Below are positions 34,126 to 42,613 of a stretch of DNA of 64,000 nucleotides, piece by piece. Position 1 is the first letter of the stretch. Every line of letters begins with the position of its first letter. This stretch comes from Pseudomonas parafulva (GTDB lineage: Bacteria; Pseudomonadota; Gammaproteobacteria; Pseudomonadales; Pseudomonadaceae), in the NCBI RefSeq assembly GCF_002021815.1, contig NZ_CP019952.1, positions 3,317,001 through 3,381,000 of the forward strand, in the 5' to 3' direction. The notes under the pieces are model-generated. The model ran no database searches, had not been told where the DNA came from, and saw nothing but the letters and a program-made list of their open reading frames with translations. The position numbers and the translations under genes are program-made.

Positions 34126-35343
34126 TCAATGCAGTACCTTGCTCTGCAACGCCTCCGACCGACGTCCGAGTACGTTTTCGCTGATCTGCACGAAGTCCTC
34201 GAGGCTGACGCTGGGCAGTCGCATCAGCCCGCGCGCCACGTCGTCGAGCGATTGCCGGGCCTGGGTATGAATACGGATCTCTTTGTCCAGTGCCTGCAAC
34301 AGCATCACCCCTCGCGCCACCTGGGCAGGCGTCGCCTGGTGCCCCTTGAGGTGCTTGACGCTTGCGCCCTGTTTGCTCAAGCGCGCCTGCCAGGCCTGAT
34401 AACGATCATCACTCATGCCACCTGATCGGCGCAGCAGCTCGGTGGCGTAGTAGTCGGTCAAGCTCTCGATCAACCAGTCATTGCCCTCACGCCCACGCAG
34501 CTGAGTGAACAACTGGACCACTTCGCGCAGCAGCGGGCTGCTGCCGCTCTCGCTGACCATGGCCTGGCCACTGTGCAGGTAGAGCGAGCCGTGGGCTGCC
34601 ATCGCCCCGCGCCACATGTGGTCGCGTGCGCCCACCACCAGCAGTTTGGGCGGGTTTCTCGGGAAGGTGGCCTGCAGTTGCGGCCAGATGTAGGTCAGCA
34701 AGGTCAGGTTGTCCATGCGGCGCATCCCTTCCCCAACCGGCGCCGCCACCGTCACGTCGGTTTCGCCCAGGCGCGCACGGCGGCTACCCAGGTTGCCAGC
34801 CAGCATCCAGCCCGTGGGGCGGTCGAACAGGCGCGAGACGTTGTCGATGCGGAACTTGTCCTTGCCAATACGTGGCCAGGCGGTCTCGACGCTTTTCCAG
34901 CCTTCGGGCAGGTCGAATGCCAGGCGGGCGACCAACTCGGTGCCGTCCTGCTGGTCCAGCCGACCGGGTGGGACCAGTTGGTCGCCCATGAACAGTGCCC
35001 AGTGCGCTGTCATGCGGGTGTTGTACACCCCAGGCCCGTGGAGCTGGTTCAACTGCACGCGGTAGCTCAGGCTGGTCTTGCCGGGCGCTGGCTGCCATAC
35101 CCCGCGCTGGCCGCGAAGCTGCCAGTGGCCATCTGCTTGGAAGCCGCTGTAGGCCCCCGCCTTGCCCAGGTCGAAGTCCAAACTGCGCACAGCACTGCCA
35201 TCGGCCAGCGTAAGGCGCACTTCGGCCTGCCCGGTCGCAGGCAACAGCCGAACCTGATAGTCAAGATCGACTTTCTTCGCCCAGGCCGGTGCCCCCGCCA
35301 TCAACCCCAACACGGCCACCAGCACACTCAAACGGCTACGCAT
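34126..35343 (-). CDS. Exported peptidase-like protein without a zinc motif
   Basis: 405 residues with a signal peptide (MRSRLSVLVAVLGLMAGAPAWA). Beta-rich N-terminal half, then a helical region whose GNDWLIESLTDYYATELLRRSGG resembles the second part of gluzincin peptidases (M1/M61: WxxEGxxxYY). The expected upstream HExxH is replaced by LLREVVQLFTQLRG, so zinc catalysis is unlikely. Probably periplasmic and non-catalytic. Lies 38 bases downstream of ycgN on the same strand. Not firmly recognised. Confidence 0.75.
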   Translation of the reverse strand: MRSRLSVLVAVLGLMAGAPAWAKKVDLDYQVRLLPATGQAEVRLTLADGSAVRSLDFDLGKAGAYSGFQADGHWQLRGQRGVWQPAPGKTSLSYRVQLNQLHGPGVYNTRMTAHWALFMGDQLVPPGRLDQQDGTELVARLAFDLPEGWKSVETAWPRIGKDKFRIDNVSRLFDRPTGWMLAGNLGSRRARLGETDVTVAAPVGEGMRRMDNLTLLTYIWPQLQATFPRNPPKLLVVGARDHMWRGAMAAHGSLYLHSGQAMVSESGSSPLLREVVQLFTQLRGREGNDWLIESLTDYYATELLRRSGGMSDDRYQAWQARLSKQGASVKHLKGHQATPAQVARGVMLLQALDKEIRIHTQARQSLDDVARGLMRLPSVSLEDFVQISENVLGRRSEALQSKVLH

Positions 35344-35381
35344 ACCGACACTCCTTGTTCACCAGCGGGTAAAGCGCCTGG

Positions 35382-35831
35382 TTAGCTGGCGCGAAAGATC
35401 AGGTGGTCTTCCCAGTCGTCCTCGTGCACGTCACGCTCGCTGAGCATGCGCCCTGCCTGGGAGATGCGCTGCTCATGCACTTGCTGACGGTCACCGCATA
35501 CCAGGTGGTGCCAGACCGGCAAGTCCTTGCCTTCGCTGACCAGGCGGTAACCGCAAGTCGCTGGCAACCAACGAAACTGGTCAGCCTTGCCCGGGGTGAG
35601 CTGAATGCAGTCGGGCACCTGGGCGAAGCGATTGGGATAGTCGCTGCACTGGCAAGTGTCGAGGTCCAGCAACTTGCAGGCGATGCGGGTGTAGTAGACG
35701 CTGTTGTCGTCCTCGTCCTCGAGCTTTTGCAAGCAGCACAGCCCGCAGCCGTCGCACAGCGACTCCCATTCCTGCGGGTTGAGTTGCTCTAGGGTCTTGC
35801 GCCGCCAGAACGGGGCGTTATCAGCGATCAT
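35382..35831 (-). CDS. ycgN: YcgN-family cysteine-cluster protein
   Basis: 149 residues of the UPF0260/YkgJ-type zinc/iron chelate family. Cys residues are arranged as [11 protein letters not shown] near residue 30, then [14 protein letters not shown] and CGYRLV. Such clusters bind a metal; the function is unknown. The start [17 protein letters not shown] fits the family start. Confidence 0.9.
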   Translation of the reverse strand: MIADNAPFWRRKTLEQLNPQEWESLCDGCGLCCLQKLEDEDDNSVYYTRIACKLLDLDTCQCSDYPNRFAQVPDCIQLTPGKADQFRWLPATCGYRLVSEGKDLPVWHHLVCGDRQQVHEQRISQAGRMLSERDVHEDDWEDHLIFRAS

Positions 35832-36085
35832 GACGCGATTTCCTGCAAGGGATCAGCAGCGCGTGTCCGACATCGGGCCCGAGGCAGACAGCGCCTGAAA
35901 CGGTTCGTTAAGGCGTGCAGCATGGAGCTGGTAGCCGTGGCGGCGCCAGTCTAGGGCCTGGCATGCAGCAATACCAGACCGCTTGTCAGCCGTGCTCGAA
36001 CTCAGGCCCATAGCAGGGTGATACGCCTGAAGGGCACCCCGAGGGCGCCACCTGCGGGCAGCGCGCTCTGATACAGGCCGGTCGA

Positions 36086-37018
36086 TCAATACCCGCGGTC
36101 GAAGTTCACCTCGCCACGCAGCGCCTGGTCGGCTTCGAACGCCTGCAGGTTGTCGAGGAACAACCGCACCATGGCCGCAGGCGTGGTGGGCGCTGCGCTG
36201 TGTCCGGTCAGCAACAGGCCCCAGGCGGTCCAGAATGGATGCTGCCTGGGCAGAGGTTCCTGGCGGCATACGTCGATCACCGCCCCGGCCAGGTGCCCCT
36301 CTTTCAGCGCCTCCACCAGGTCGGCGTCGACGACAGCCACACCGCGCCCGGCATTGATGAACAACGCAGTTGGCTGGAAACGCCGGAACATCGCCGCGTC
36401 AAAGATATCGTGCGTGGCCGGCGTGTCGGGCAGCAGGTTCAGCACATAGTCGACCTCGCCCACCAGGCGCGCGAGATCGTCCAGGGCTGCTACCTCGGCG
36501 AATGGCGGCTGTTCACGGGCCTGGCTGGCCACACCGTACAGCACCACCCCGAACGGGCGCAGGAACTCGGCCACGGCCTGGCCGATATCGCCGGTGCCGA
36601 CGATCAATACCTTGCGGCCCTGCAGCGAGCAACCAGGGCGCTCATCCCAGCGCCGCTCCACCTGGCTGACCAGGCGCGACAGGACGTGCCGTTCATGGCC
36701 CAGCATGTAGGTGAGCATGTATTCGGCCATGACCTGGCCGAAAATGCCCACAGCGCGGGTCAGGCGATACGCGCGGGGCAGCCCCGTGGCCAGCAGTGGC
36801 GTGATGCCGGCCCAGGTCGACTGCATCCAGTGGGGGCGATGCCCCTGGCGCAACAAGCTGGCCAGCAGGTCGGGCTGGCCGAGCCAGACCGGGCACTGTG
36901 GCGCCAGCCGGGCCAATTGCGCGGAATCGTCGCTGGTCAGGACTTCAAGGTGCGGTGCCGCCTGGTGCAACAGGTCGGCGTAGCGGGCGTGGTCATGCTC
37001 GGCAATCAGTACGCGCAT
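36086..37018 (-). CDS. D-2-hydroxyacid dehydrogenase (GhrA-like)
   Basis: 310 residues. The NAD(P) dinucleotide motif VLIVGTGDIGQAVAEFL (about 138-154) sits in the middle, followed by LFINAGRGVAVVDADLVEAL (catalytic Arg region nearby), DVCRQEPLP with the catalytic Glu, and GHSAAPTTPA with the His. These enzymes reduce glyoxylate or hydroxypyruvate. It lies two bases from ycgL and is likely the last gene of an rnd-ycgL-dehydrogenase operon, an order conserved in pseudomonads. Confidence 0.9.
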   Translation of the reverse strand: MRVLIAEHDHARYADLLHQAAPHLEVLTSDDSAQLARLAPQCPVWLGQPDLLASLLRQGHRPHWMQSTWAGITPLLATGLPRAYRLTRAVGIFGQVMAEYMLTYMLGHERHVLSRLVSQVERRWDERPGCSLQGRKVLIVGTGDIGQAVAEFLRPFGVVLYGVASQAREQPPFAEVAALDDLARLVGEVDYVLNLLPDTPATHDIFDAAMFRRFQPTALFINAGRGVAVVDADLVEALKEGHLAGAVIDVCRQEPLPRQHPFWTAWGLLLTGHSAAPTTPAAMVRLFLDNLQAFEADQALRGEVNFDRGY

Positions 37019-37020
37019 GA

Positions 37021-37314
37021 TCAGGCGGGATCGTTTCGGTGCAGCAACTCGTCGGGCAGGTGCTCGATGTACTCGTCATCCGGCGGCGGCATCTGCAGGT
37101 GATAACCCTGATTGTCGAGGTTTTCCAGCACCTTGGTGATGTCTTCGCGGGCCAGCTTGCGTTCGGGGCTGAGCACCAGGTCGAAGGCGTGCTGGGGCGT
37201 GCCGAAGAACGGCAGCAAGCCTTCGGGTACGCGTTGCAAGCCATCGGCCTTGAGCACGTACAGGTACATTTCGTTCTTGCGGGGGCTCTTGTAGATCGAG
37301 CAGATGCGTTTCAT
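37021..37314 (-). CDS. ycgL: YcgL domain protein
   Basis: 97 residues, [20 protein letters not shown] followed by [22 protein letters not shown] and [12 protein letters not shown], the YcgL/DUF709 pattern. Structure known, function not. Start overlaps the rnd stop as ATGA. Confidence 0.92.
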   Translation of the reverse strand: MKRICSIYKSPRKNEMYLYVLKADGLQRVPEGLLPFFGTPQHAFDLVLSPERKLAREDITKVLENLDNQGYHLQMPPPDDEYIEHLPDELLHRNDPA

Positions 37315-38444
37315 TGAGGGTCTCCGGCACCGGCCAGGCTGTCCAGCAGTGCCTGGCCCATCCGCTCACGGCGCCAGCCGCGCAGCGAATCGGGCAAGGT
37401 GTAAGGGCCGTCGGGGTAACCGCTTTTGAGCAGGGCCTCGAGGGTTTTCTTGCGCAGCATTAGCTCGGGCGCGATACCCAGCCGTTGCCCTTCGGCCTGG
37501 CCGACGGCGCGCAGTTGCTTGAGAATGCCCGAGGCTTCGATAGGCAACGGCTCAGGCAATGGCTCGGGCCATTGTTCGGCCGGAAGGCTAGCGGCGTGCT
37601 TGATCAGTTGCAGCAAGGTTTCGCCATCCTGGCGCAAGGTGCGCGGGTGCATGTCGTCGATGCGGGCCAAGGCCGCCAGGTTGGTCGGCTGGCTCTTGGC
37701 GATGGGCCACAGCGCATGCTCCTTGAGGATGCGGTTGCGCGGAACGTCACGCAGGCGGGCCTCGCGCTCGCGCCAGGCGCACAGGGCGCGCAGCACCGCC
37801 AACTGCTGGGGCGACAGCTTCCACGCCAGCTTGACCTCACGGTACAGACTGTCGGGCTGCACCTCGCGGCGCAACTGGGCCACCAGTTCAGCACCGTCTT
37901 CCAACACCCAGGCGTACTTGTCGTCGGACAGGCGCGCATGCAAGGCGCTGAACAGCTCGGCCAGGTGCACGGCGTCCTCGGCGGCATAGCTGACCTGGGT
38001 CTCGGACAGTGGACGTTGCAACCAGTCGGAGCGGGTCTCGCCTTTGGGCAGGTCGATGCCCAGTACCTCCTGTACCAGCCGCGAATAGCCCATGGAGAAG
38101 CCAAGGTTGAGATAGCCGGCAGCCAGCTGGGTGTCGAACAACGGCTGGGGCAGCTTGCCGGTCAGGCGCAGCAGCACCTCCAGGTCCTCGCTGCAGGCAT
38201 GCAGCACCTTGACCACGTTACAGTCTTCGATCAGCTCGGCCAGCGGCTGCCAGTTGGCGATCAACAGCGGGTCGATCAGGAACGCGCACTTGCCATCGCC
38301 AATCTGGATCAGCCCTGCCTTGGGGTAGAAGGTATCGACGCGCATGAATTCGGTATCGACCGCGACAAACGGCAATTGGCGCCAGTCGCGGCAGTGTTCG
38401 GCCAGGCTCAGGTCGTCACGGATCCAGTGAATTTCGATGGCCAC
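37311..38444 (-). CDS. rnd: Ribonuclease D
   Basis: 377 residues. 3'-to-5' exonuclease trimming tRNA and other RNAs. DEDD exonuclease motifs: [16 protein letters not shown] (Exo I, about 27-42), [15 protein letters not shown] (Exo II) and [12 protein letters not shown] (Exo III), followed by HRDC domains. First gene of the rnd-ycgL-dehydrogenase unit. Confidence 0.94.
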   Translation of the reverse strand: MAIEIHWIRDDLSLAEHCRDWRQLPFVAVDTEFMRVDTFYPKAGLIQIGDGKCAFLIDPLLIANWQPLAELIEDCNVVKVLHACSEDLEVLLRLTGKLPQPLFDTQLAAGYLNLGFSMGYSRLVQEVLGIDLPKGETRSDWLQRPLSETQVSYAAEDAVHLAELFSALHARLSDDKYAWVLEDGAELVAQLRREVQPDSLYREVKLAWKLSPQQLAVLRALCAWREREARLRDVPRNRILKEHALWPIAKSQPTNLAALARIDDMHPRTLRQDGETLLQLIKHAASLPAEQWPEPLPEPLPIEASGILKQLRAVGQAEGQRLGIAPELMLRKKTLEALLKSGYPDGPYTLPDSLRGWRRERMGQALLDSLAGAGDPQ

Positions 38445-38634
38445 AAGGCTCTCCCACTAACATTGGCGCGCAGTATATACGGCGCGGGCACTGCTGGTGA
38501 AACCCGGGCCATCCTTGATGTCGATCAATGGTGCAATTTCACGGACTGTGCAACCAGGCCGGCGCCAAGCTCCAGGCAATGTCCCCCCCACTGCGCGTTG
38601 ACGGCGTTCGCCAGGCAAGCCCACCCTCGCCTGC

Positions 38635-40272
38635 TCAGCGCCTGGCGGTGAGCCAGGGCCGGCAGCTGGCAAACAGGTCCAGGGACCGCTCGTACACCTG
38701 GGTGTGAACCTGCAACAACCCCAGCATCGAGTGGAACAGGTTGTCCTGGGACAAGGGCGCATCGTTCAACTTGGCCAGGCAACCAGTATCGACACCGAAG
38801 TCCTGCTGATAGCTGTCGGAAAACCAGGCCAGCAGCGGTACATGCTTTTGCTGTTCCGGGGCAATGGCGTACGGCGTCCCGTGCAGGAACAGGTTGTACT
38901 CGCCCAGCGATTCGCCATGGTCGGACAGGTAGATCATGGCCGTATCGACCTTGTCCTGCCGGCTGCGCAGGGTGTCGATCAAGCTGGCCAGGACCCGGTC
39001 GGTGTAGGCCAGGGTATTGTCGTAGCCATTGATGATCTGCGCCTGGCTGCACTGGTCCAGGGCATTGCTCTGGCACACCGGGGCAAAGCGCTGGTCGGCC
39101 TTGGGGTAGCGTTTGAAGTAGTCGGGGCCGTGGCTGCCCATCTGGTGCAACACCAGCACGGTGTCCTTGTCCAAGTGGTCGATCAGCTCGCCCAACCCCT
39201 GCAGCAGGATTTCGTCGTGGCACTCGCCTTCGCCGCAGAATTGCGGGTCCTTGAGCTTGCTCATATTGATGAACTGCACGCGGTCGCAGGTGCCCTTGCA
39301 CCCGGACTGATTGTCGCGCCACTGCACATCCAGGCCCGCCCGCTTGAGAATATCGAGCAGCCCTTCGCGGTTCTTGGCGATGCGCGCATCGTAGGCCTTG
39401 CGGGGCATGCCGGAAAACATGCAGGGTACCGACACAGCCGTTTCAGTGCCGCAGGAATGAACGTCCGAGAACGCCAGCAACCCTTGCTCGGCGGCAAGCC
39501 TGGGGGTGGTATCGCGGTTGTAGCCCAGCACGCCGAAATGATCAGCGCGCGCGCTTTCACCCACCACCAGCACCGTCAGGGACTTGCGCTGATGGTGCTG
39601 CCAGTCCGGGGTGCGGGCGGCATCTTCGCCATAGTGGGCAAAGGGGCGTGCACTGGTGACCACGCGCTCGCTCACGTAGGCCATGGAGGCACCGACGATA
39701 TTGCTGGGGGTCAGCATCAGGCGCAGTTCGTGGTGATTGCGAAACAGCGACGACAGACCCTGGTAATTGGCCAACCCTACCGAGCCCAGGCCTACCACGC
39801 AGGCCGCCGTGACCACCAGCTTGCCGAACAGCTCGCGCTGCCACGGCCGATACACCACCGGCGCTCGCCACAGCAGTACCGAGGGCAATACTCCAAGGCC
39901 AAGCATGTACAAGCCGAACTTCAGCGACAGCAGGTCGCGCACTTCTGCCACGTTGGTTTCGGCGATGTTGGCGAACATGCCTGCATCGATCAGCACGCCA
40001 TAGCGGTTCATGAAATACGCCACCGCCGCACCACTGACGAACAGCAGCACCAGCAAGGGCTTGAGCACATAGCGGAAGGCAATGAGGGTAAGGATGAGGT
40101 TGAAGGCGAACAACATCAGCACCGCAAATGCCAGGGTCAACCACAGGCCGGGCAAGCCGGGGGGCACTACCTGTTCCAGGTGCTCCCAAAGAAAGACATT
40201 CAAGCCGATCAACAGGTACAGGCTGGCCAGCAGCGTGACCCATTCGGTGCGCAGGGGTTTGATGTTGAGCAT
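38635..40272 (-). CDS. eptA: Phosphoethanolamine transferase (EptA family)
   Basis: 545 residues. Five N-terminal transmembrane helices, then a periplasmic sulfatase-fold domain. VVGESARADHFGVLGYNRDTTP holds the metal site, the nucleophilic Thr is in SCGTETAVSVPCMFSG (about 271-286), and Zn-binding residues occur in SDHGESLGEYNLFLHG. It transfers phosphoethanolamine from phosphatidylethanolamine to lipid A or core, lowering negative charge and polymyxin sensitivity. Alone in its transcript, with an AT-rich upstream region. Confidence 0.92.
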   Translation of the reverse strand: MLNIKPLRTEWVTLLASLYLLIGLNVFLWEHLEQVVPPGLPGLWLTLAFAVLMLFAFNLILTLIAFRYVLKPLLVLLFVSGAAVAYFMNRYGVLIDAGMFANIAETNVAEVRDLLSLKFGLYMLGLGVLPSVLLWRAPVVYRPWQRELFGKLVVTAACVVGLGSVGLANYQGLSSLFRNHHELRLMLTPSNIVGASMAYVSERVVTSARPFAHYGEDAARTPDWQHHQRKSLTVLVVGESARADHFGVLGYNRDTTPRLAAEQGLLAFSDVHSCGTETAVSVPCMFSGMPRKAYDARIAKNREGLLDILKRAGLDVQWRDNQSGCKGTCDRVQFINMSKLKDPQFCGEGECHDEILLQGLGELIDHLDKDTVLVLHQMGSHGPDYFKRYPKADQRFAPVCQSNALDQCSQAQIINGYDNTLAYTDRVLASLIDTLRSRQDKVDTAMIYLSDHGESLGEYNLFLHGTPYAIAPEQQKHVPLLAWFSDSYQQDFGVDTGCLAKLNDAPLSQDNLFHSMLGLLQVHTQVYERSLDLFASCRPWLTARR

Positions 40273-40363
40273 TCAGGTTCGCAACCAAGAGAAGTGACCA
40301 CCAGTGCCGGATGGCACTGGGAGCAAGCTGGGCGAACTCTAGAAACCGAGCCATCAATTTTCT

Positions 40364-40379
40364 GTGAAAAATAACGTAA
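40364..40379 (-). promoter_or_regulatory. Possible ColR-like box upstream of eptA
   Basis: On the minus strand TTACGTTATTTTTCAC, about 92 bases before the ATG, agrees with the reported ColR pattern (YYNASNNYTTTTTSAC) at 14 of 16 positions. Weak but located in the only AT-rich stretch of this leader. Confidence 0.3.
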
Positions 40380-40521
40380 CAATTTAGTGAAAGCGCTGAT
40401 TTCGACGCGTACCCGTCAGTCGTTCAGCAGGGGTTCAGGTTTCGCAGCCTCCCTCCCCGGGACAAACGCGGCTATCCTCAGAGGTCAGGACCTTAACCAA
40501 TCCCCTGACAGAGGTGAAGAA

Positions 40522-40755
40522 ATGCCTGTTCCGCACGATCTGCTCGCTGACTTGCACGTTACCGCTGACGCATTCCAGGCACTCATTGACAAGGACCAGA
40601 CGCTGCATGGCTTGCACAAGGAGTACAACGCCAAGGACAAGGAAGTGGTCGCCGCCGAGAAGAACGGCACCAACGACGAGGCCGTTACGCGCTTGCGCCG
40701 CGAGCGGCTGCTGATCAAGGACAAGATCGAGCGCATCATCCACCCGCCCAAATAA
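40522..40755 (+). CDS. YdcH-family small protein (DUF465)
   Basis: 77 residues, fully helical and charged: FQALIDKDQTLHGLHKEYNAKDKEV, then LRRERLLIKDKIERII, typical of DUF465. Function unknown; members are abundant small helical proteins. GAGG precedes the ATG; it lies in its own transcript opposite the PLP enzyme. Confidence 0.9.
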   Translation: MPVPHDLLADLHVTADAFQALIDKDQTLHGLHKEYNAKDKEVVAAEKNGTNDEAVTRLRRERLLIKDKIERIIHPPK

Positions 40756-40772
40756 TCACCGGCCTCTTTGCA

Positions 40773-40812
40773 AGCGCCAGCCCGTCATCGCTTCGCATGA
40801 CAGGCTGGCGCT
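40773..40812. terminator. Bidirectional terminator between ydcH-type and PLP enzyme genes
   Basis: Long stem AGCGCCAGCC-C-GTCAT / ATGAC-A-GGCTGGCGCT with one mismatch and an 8-base loop, located in the 84-base gap of two convergent genes. Confidence 0.65.
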
Positions 40813-40839
40813 GAACCGCTCGCCGCTACAGCCCTGCCA

Positions 40840-42009
40840 TCACTGTCCGGCCAAAGCGCCCAGCGCCGTTTCCAGGTCATCGATCAAATCGGCGACCGCC
40901 TCGATGCCCACCGACAGGCGCAACAGGTTCTCACTGATGCCCATTGCCCCTTTCTGCTCGGGGCTCATGGAGCAGTGGGACATGGTCCAGGAATGGTTGA
41001 TCATGCTTTCGACCCCACCCAGCGAGTCGGCCAGCACGAAAATCTGCAGCGCTTCGACCAGCCGATTGAGCGCCGCCCGATCACCCTTGACCTTAATGGC
41101 AACCACCGCCCCGCCGCTGCGCATCTGACGCTTGCACAGTTCATGCTGCGGATGGCTTGGCAGCCCTGGGTAGTACACCTGCTCGACCTGCGGGTGGCCC
41201 TCGAGCCTGCGGGCCACTTCCAGCGCGTTGGCACACTGGCGCTCCATGCGCACGTCCAGGGTCTTGAGGCCGCGCAACGCCAGGTAGCAATCGAACGGCC
41301 CTTGCACCGCGCCGATGGCCATGCTGATGCGGCGCAGCTGTCGGTGCAGGTCTTCGCTGGCCGCCACCACCACCCCACCGGTGAGATCGGAATGGCCACC
41401 GATGTACTTGCTGGCCGAGTGCATGACCAGGTCCACGCCCAGGGTGATCGGGCGCTGGTTCCACGGTGAGCAGAAGGTATTGTCGATGCAGGTCAGGATG
41501 CCCCGGGTGCGGGCAAGGTCGCAGACGGCCTTGATGTCGACCAGGTGCAGCAGCGGGTTGGTCGGTGATTCGATCCAGATCAGCCGGGTTTCGGGCTTGA
41601 TGGCAGCAGCCACGGCATCGAGGTCGTTGAGGTCGACGTACGTGGTGGTCAGGCCGGACGTGCGGCTGCGGTAGTCCTCCAGAATTCGGAAGGTGCCGCC
41701 GTATACACCGTTCATCACCACCACATGGGCGTCCTTGGGCAGCAGTTCGAGCACGGTGGCCGTGGCATTCACCCCTGACGCACAGGCCACCGCCCCTACG
41801 CCTTCCTCCAAAGCTGCAACACAGGTCTCATAGGCGTGGCGGGTGGGGTTGCCTACGCGGCTGTAGGAGTAGTCCGGCGTGTCGTCCAGGCCGCGCTTGA
41901 TGAACGAACTGGCCGTGACGATGGCTGGAAAAATGGCATTGTCGGCGACTTCGAACTGCTCGCCGGCATGAATGGTTCGGGTGGCGAAATGGCGCGGCTT
42001 GTCGGACAT
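40840..42009 (-). CDS. Cys/Met metabolism PLP enzyme (cystathionine gamma-synthase/lyase type)
   Basis: 389 residues. Schiff-base Lys201 in MHSASKYIGGHSD, and the fold-type I motifs SYSRVGNPTRHAYE, ACASGVNATATVL and IDNTFCSPWNQRPI. The family includes cystathionine gamma-synthase (MetB), gamma-lyase and methionine gamma-lyase; sequence by eye cannot separate them. Divergent from an Lrp-type regulator across about 100 bases, which suggests amino-acid-responsive control. Confidence 0.88.
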   Translation of the reverse strand: MSDKPRHFATRTIHAGEQFEVADNAIFPAIVTASSFIKRGLDDTPDYSYSRVGNPTRHAYETCVAALEEGVGAVACASGVNATATVLELLPKDAHVVVMNGVYGGTFRILEDYRSRTSGLTTTYVDLNDLDAVAAAIKPETRLIWIESPTNPLLHLVDIKAVCDLARTRGILTCIDNTFCSPWNQRPITLGVDLVMHSASKYIGGHSDLTGGVVVAASEDLHRQLRRISMAIGAVQGPFDCYLALRGLKTLDVRMERQCANALEVARRLEGHPQVEQVYYPGLPSHPQHELCKRQMRSGGAVVAIKVKGDRAALNRLVEALQIFVLADSLGGVESMINHSWTMSHCSMSPEQKGAMGISENLLRLSVGIEAVADLIDDLETALGALAGQ

Positions 42010-42113
42010 GGTCGTGCTCGTTGGCAGAGGTAAGGTTGCCACTATCGCACAACGCAAAAGCCCTGACCTTGGGGTACCCTGTGAAAACTTCTTCGCCACG
42101 GCCCATGCACTCT

Positions 42114-42575
42114 ATGGACAGCTTCGACCGACACATTCTGACCCTCTTGCAGCGCGATGCCGCGCTCTCGCTCAAGGCCTTGGCCGAGGCCGTCAACCTG
42201 TCCACCACCCCTTGCTGGAAGCGGGTCAAGCGCCTGGAAGACGAAGGCTATATCGTCGGTCGTGTGGCCCTGCTGGATCCTGGCCTGCTAGGGCTGGGCC
42301 TGACCGTGTTCGTGCAGGTCAAGACCCAGCGCCATGACAGTGCATGGCTGGAGCAGTTCGCCGCCACGGTCACGGCGTTCGAGGAGGTGATGGAGTGCTA
42401 CCGCATGTCCGGCGACTGGGACTACATGCTGCGGGTGGTGGTAGGCGATATCGCGGCGTATGACCGGTTCTACAAGAAGCTGATTACCAGCACCGATGGG
42501 TTGTCCAACATTACCTCGAGCTTTGCCATGGAGCAGATGAAGTACACCACGGCCTTTCCAGTGAACCGCGGTTGA
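42114..42575 (+). CDS. Lrp/AsnC-family transcriptional regulator
   Basis: 153 residues. N-terminal helix-turn-helix MDSFDRHILTLLQRDAALSLKALAEAVNLSTTPCWKRVKRLEDEG (1-45) and a RAM ligand domain with VMECYRMSGDWDYMLRVVVGD. Divergent partner of the PLP trans-sulfuration gene, which it probably regulates. ATG at 42114 fits the family start; ATG at 42105 adds three residues. Confidence 0.9.
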   Translation: MDSFDRHILTLLQRDAALSLKALAEAVNLSTTPCWKRVKRLEDEGYIVGRVALLDPGLLGLGLTVFVQVKTQRHDSAWLEQFAATVTAFEEVMECYRMSGDWDYMLRVVVGDIAAYDRFYKKLITSTDGLSNITSSFAMEQMKYTTAFPVNRG

Positions 42576-42613
42576 CGCGGGTTTGCACGGGCGGCCCTGT
42601 TGCACACTGAGGC

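Noticed and set aside
38704..40374. 556-codon plus-strand open frame opposite eptA
   Set aside because: Shadow frame: low-complexity Gln/His/Val composition, no ribosome site, and eptA on the other strand is complete.
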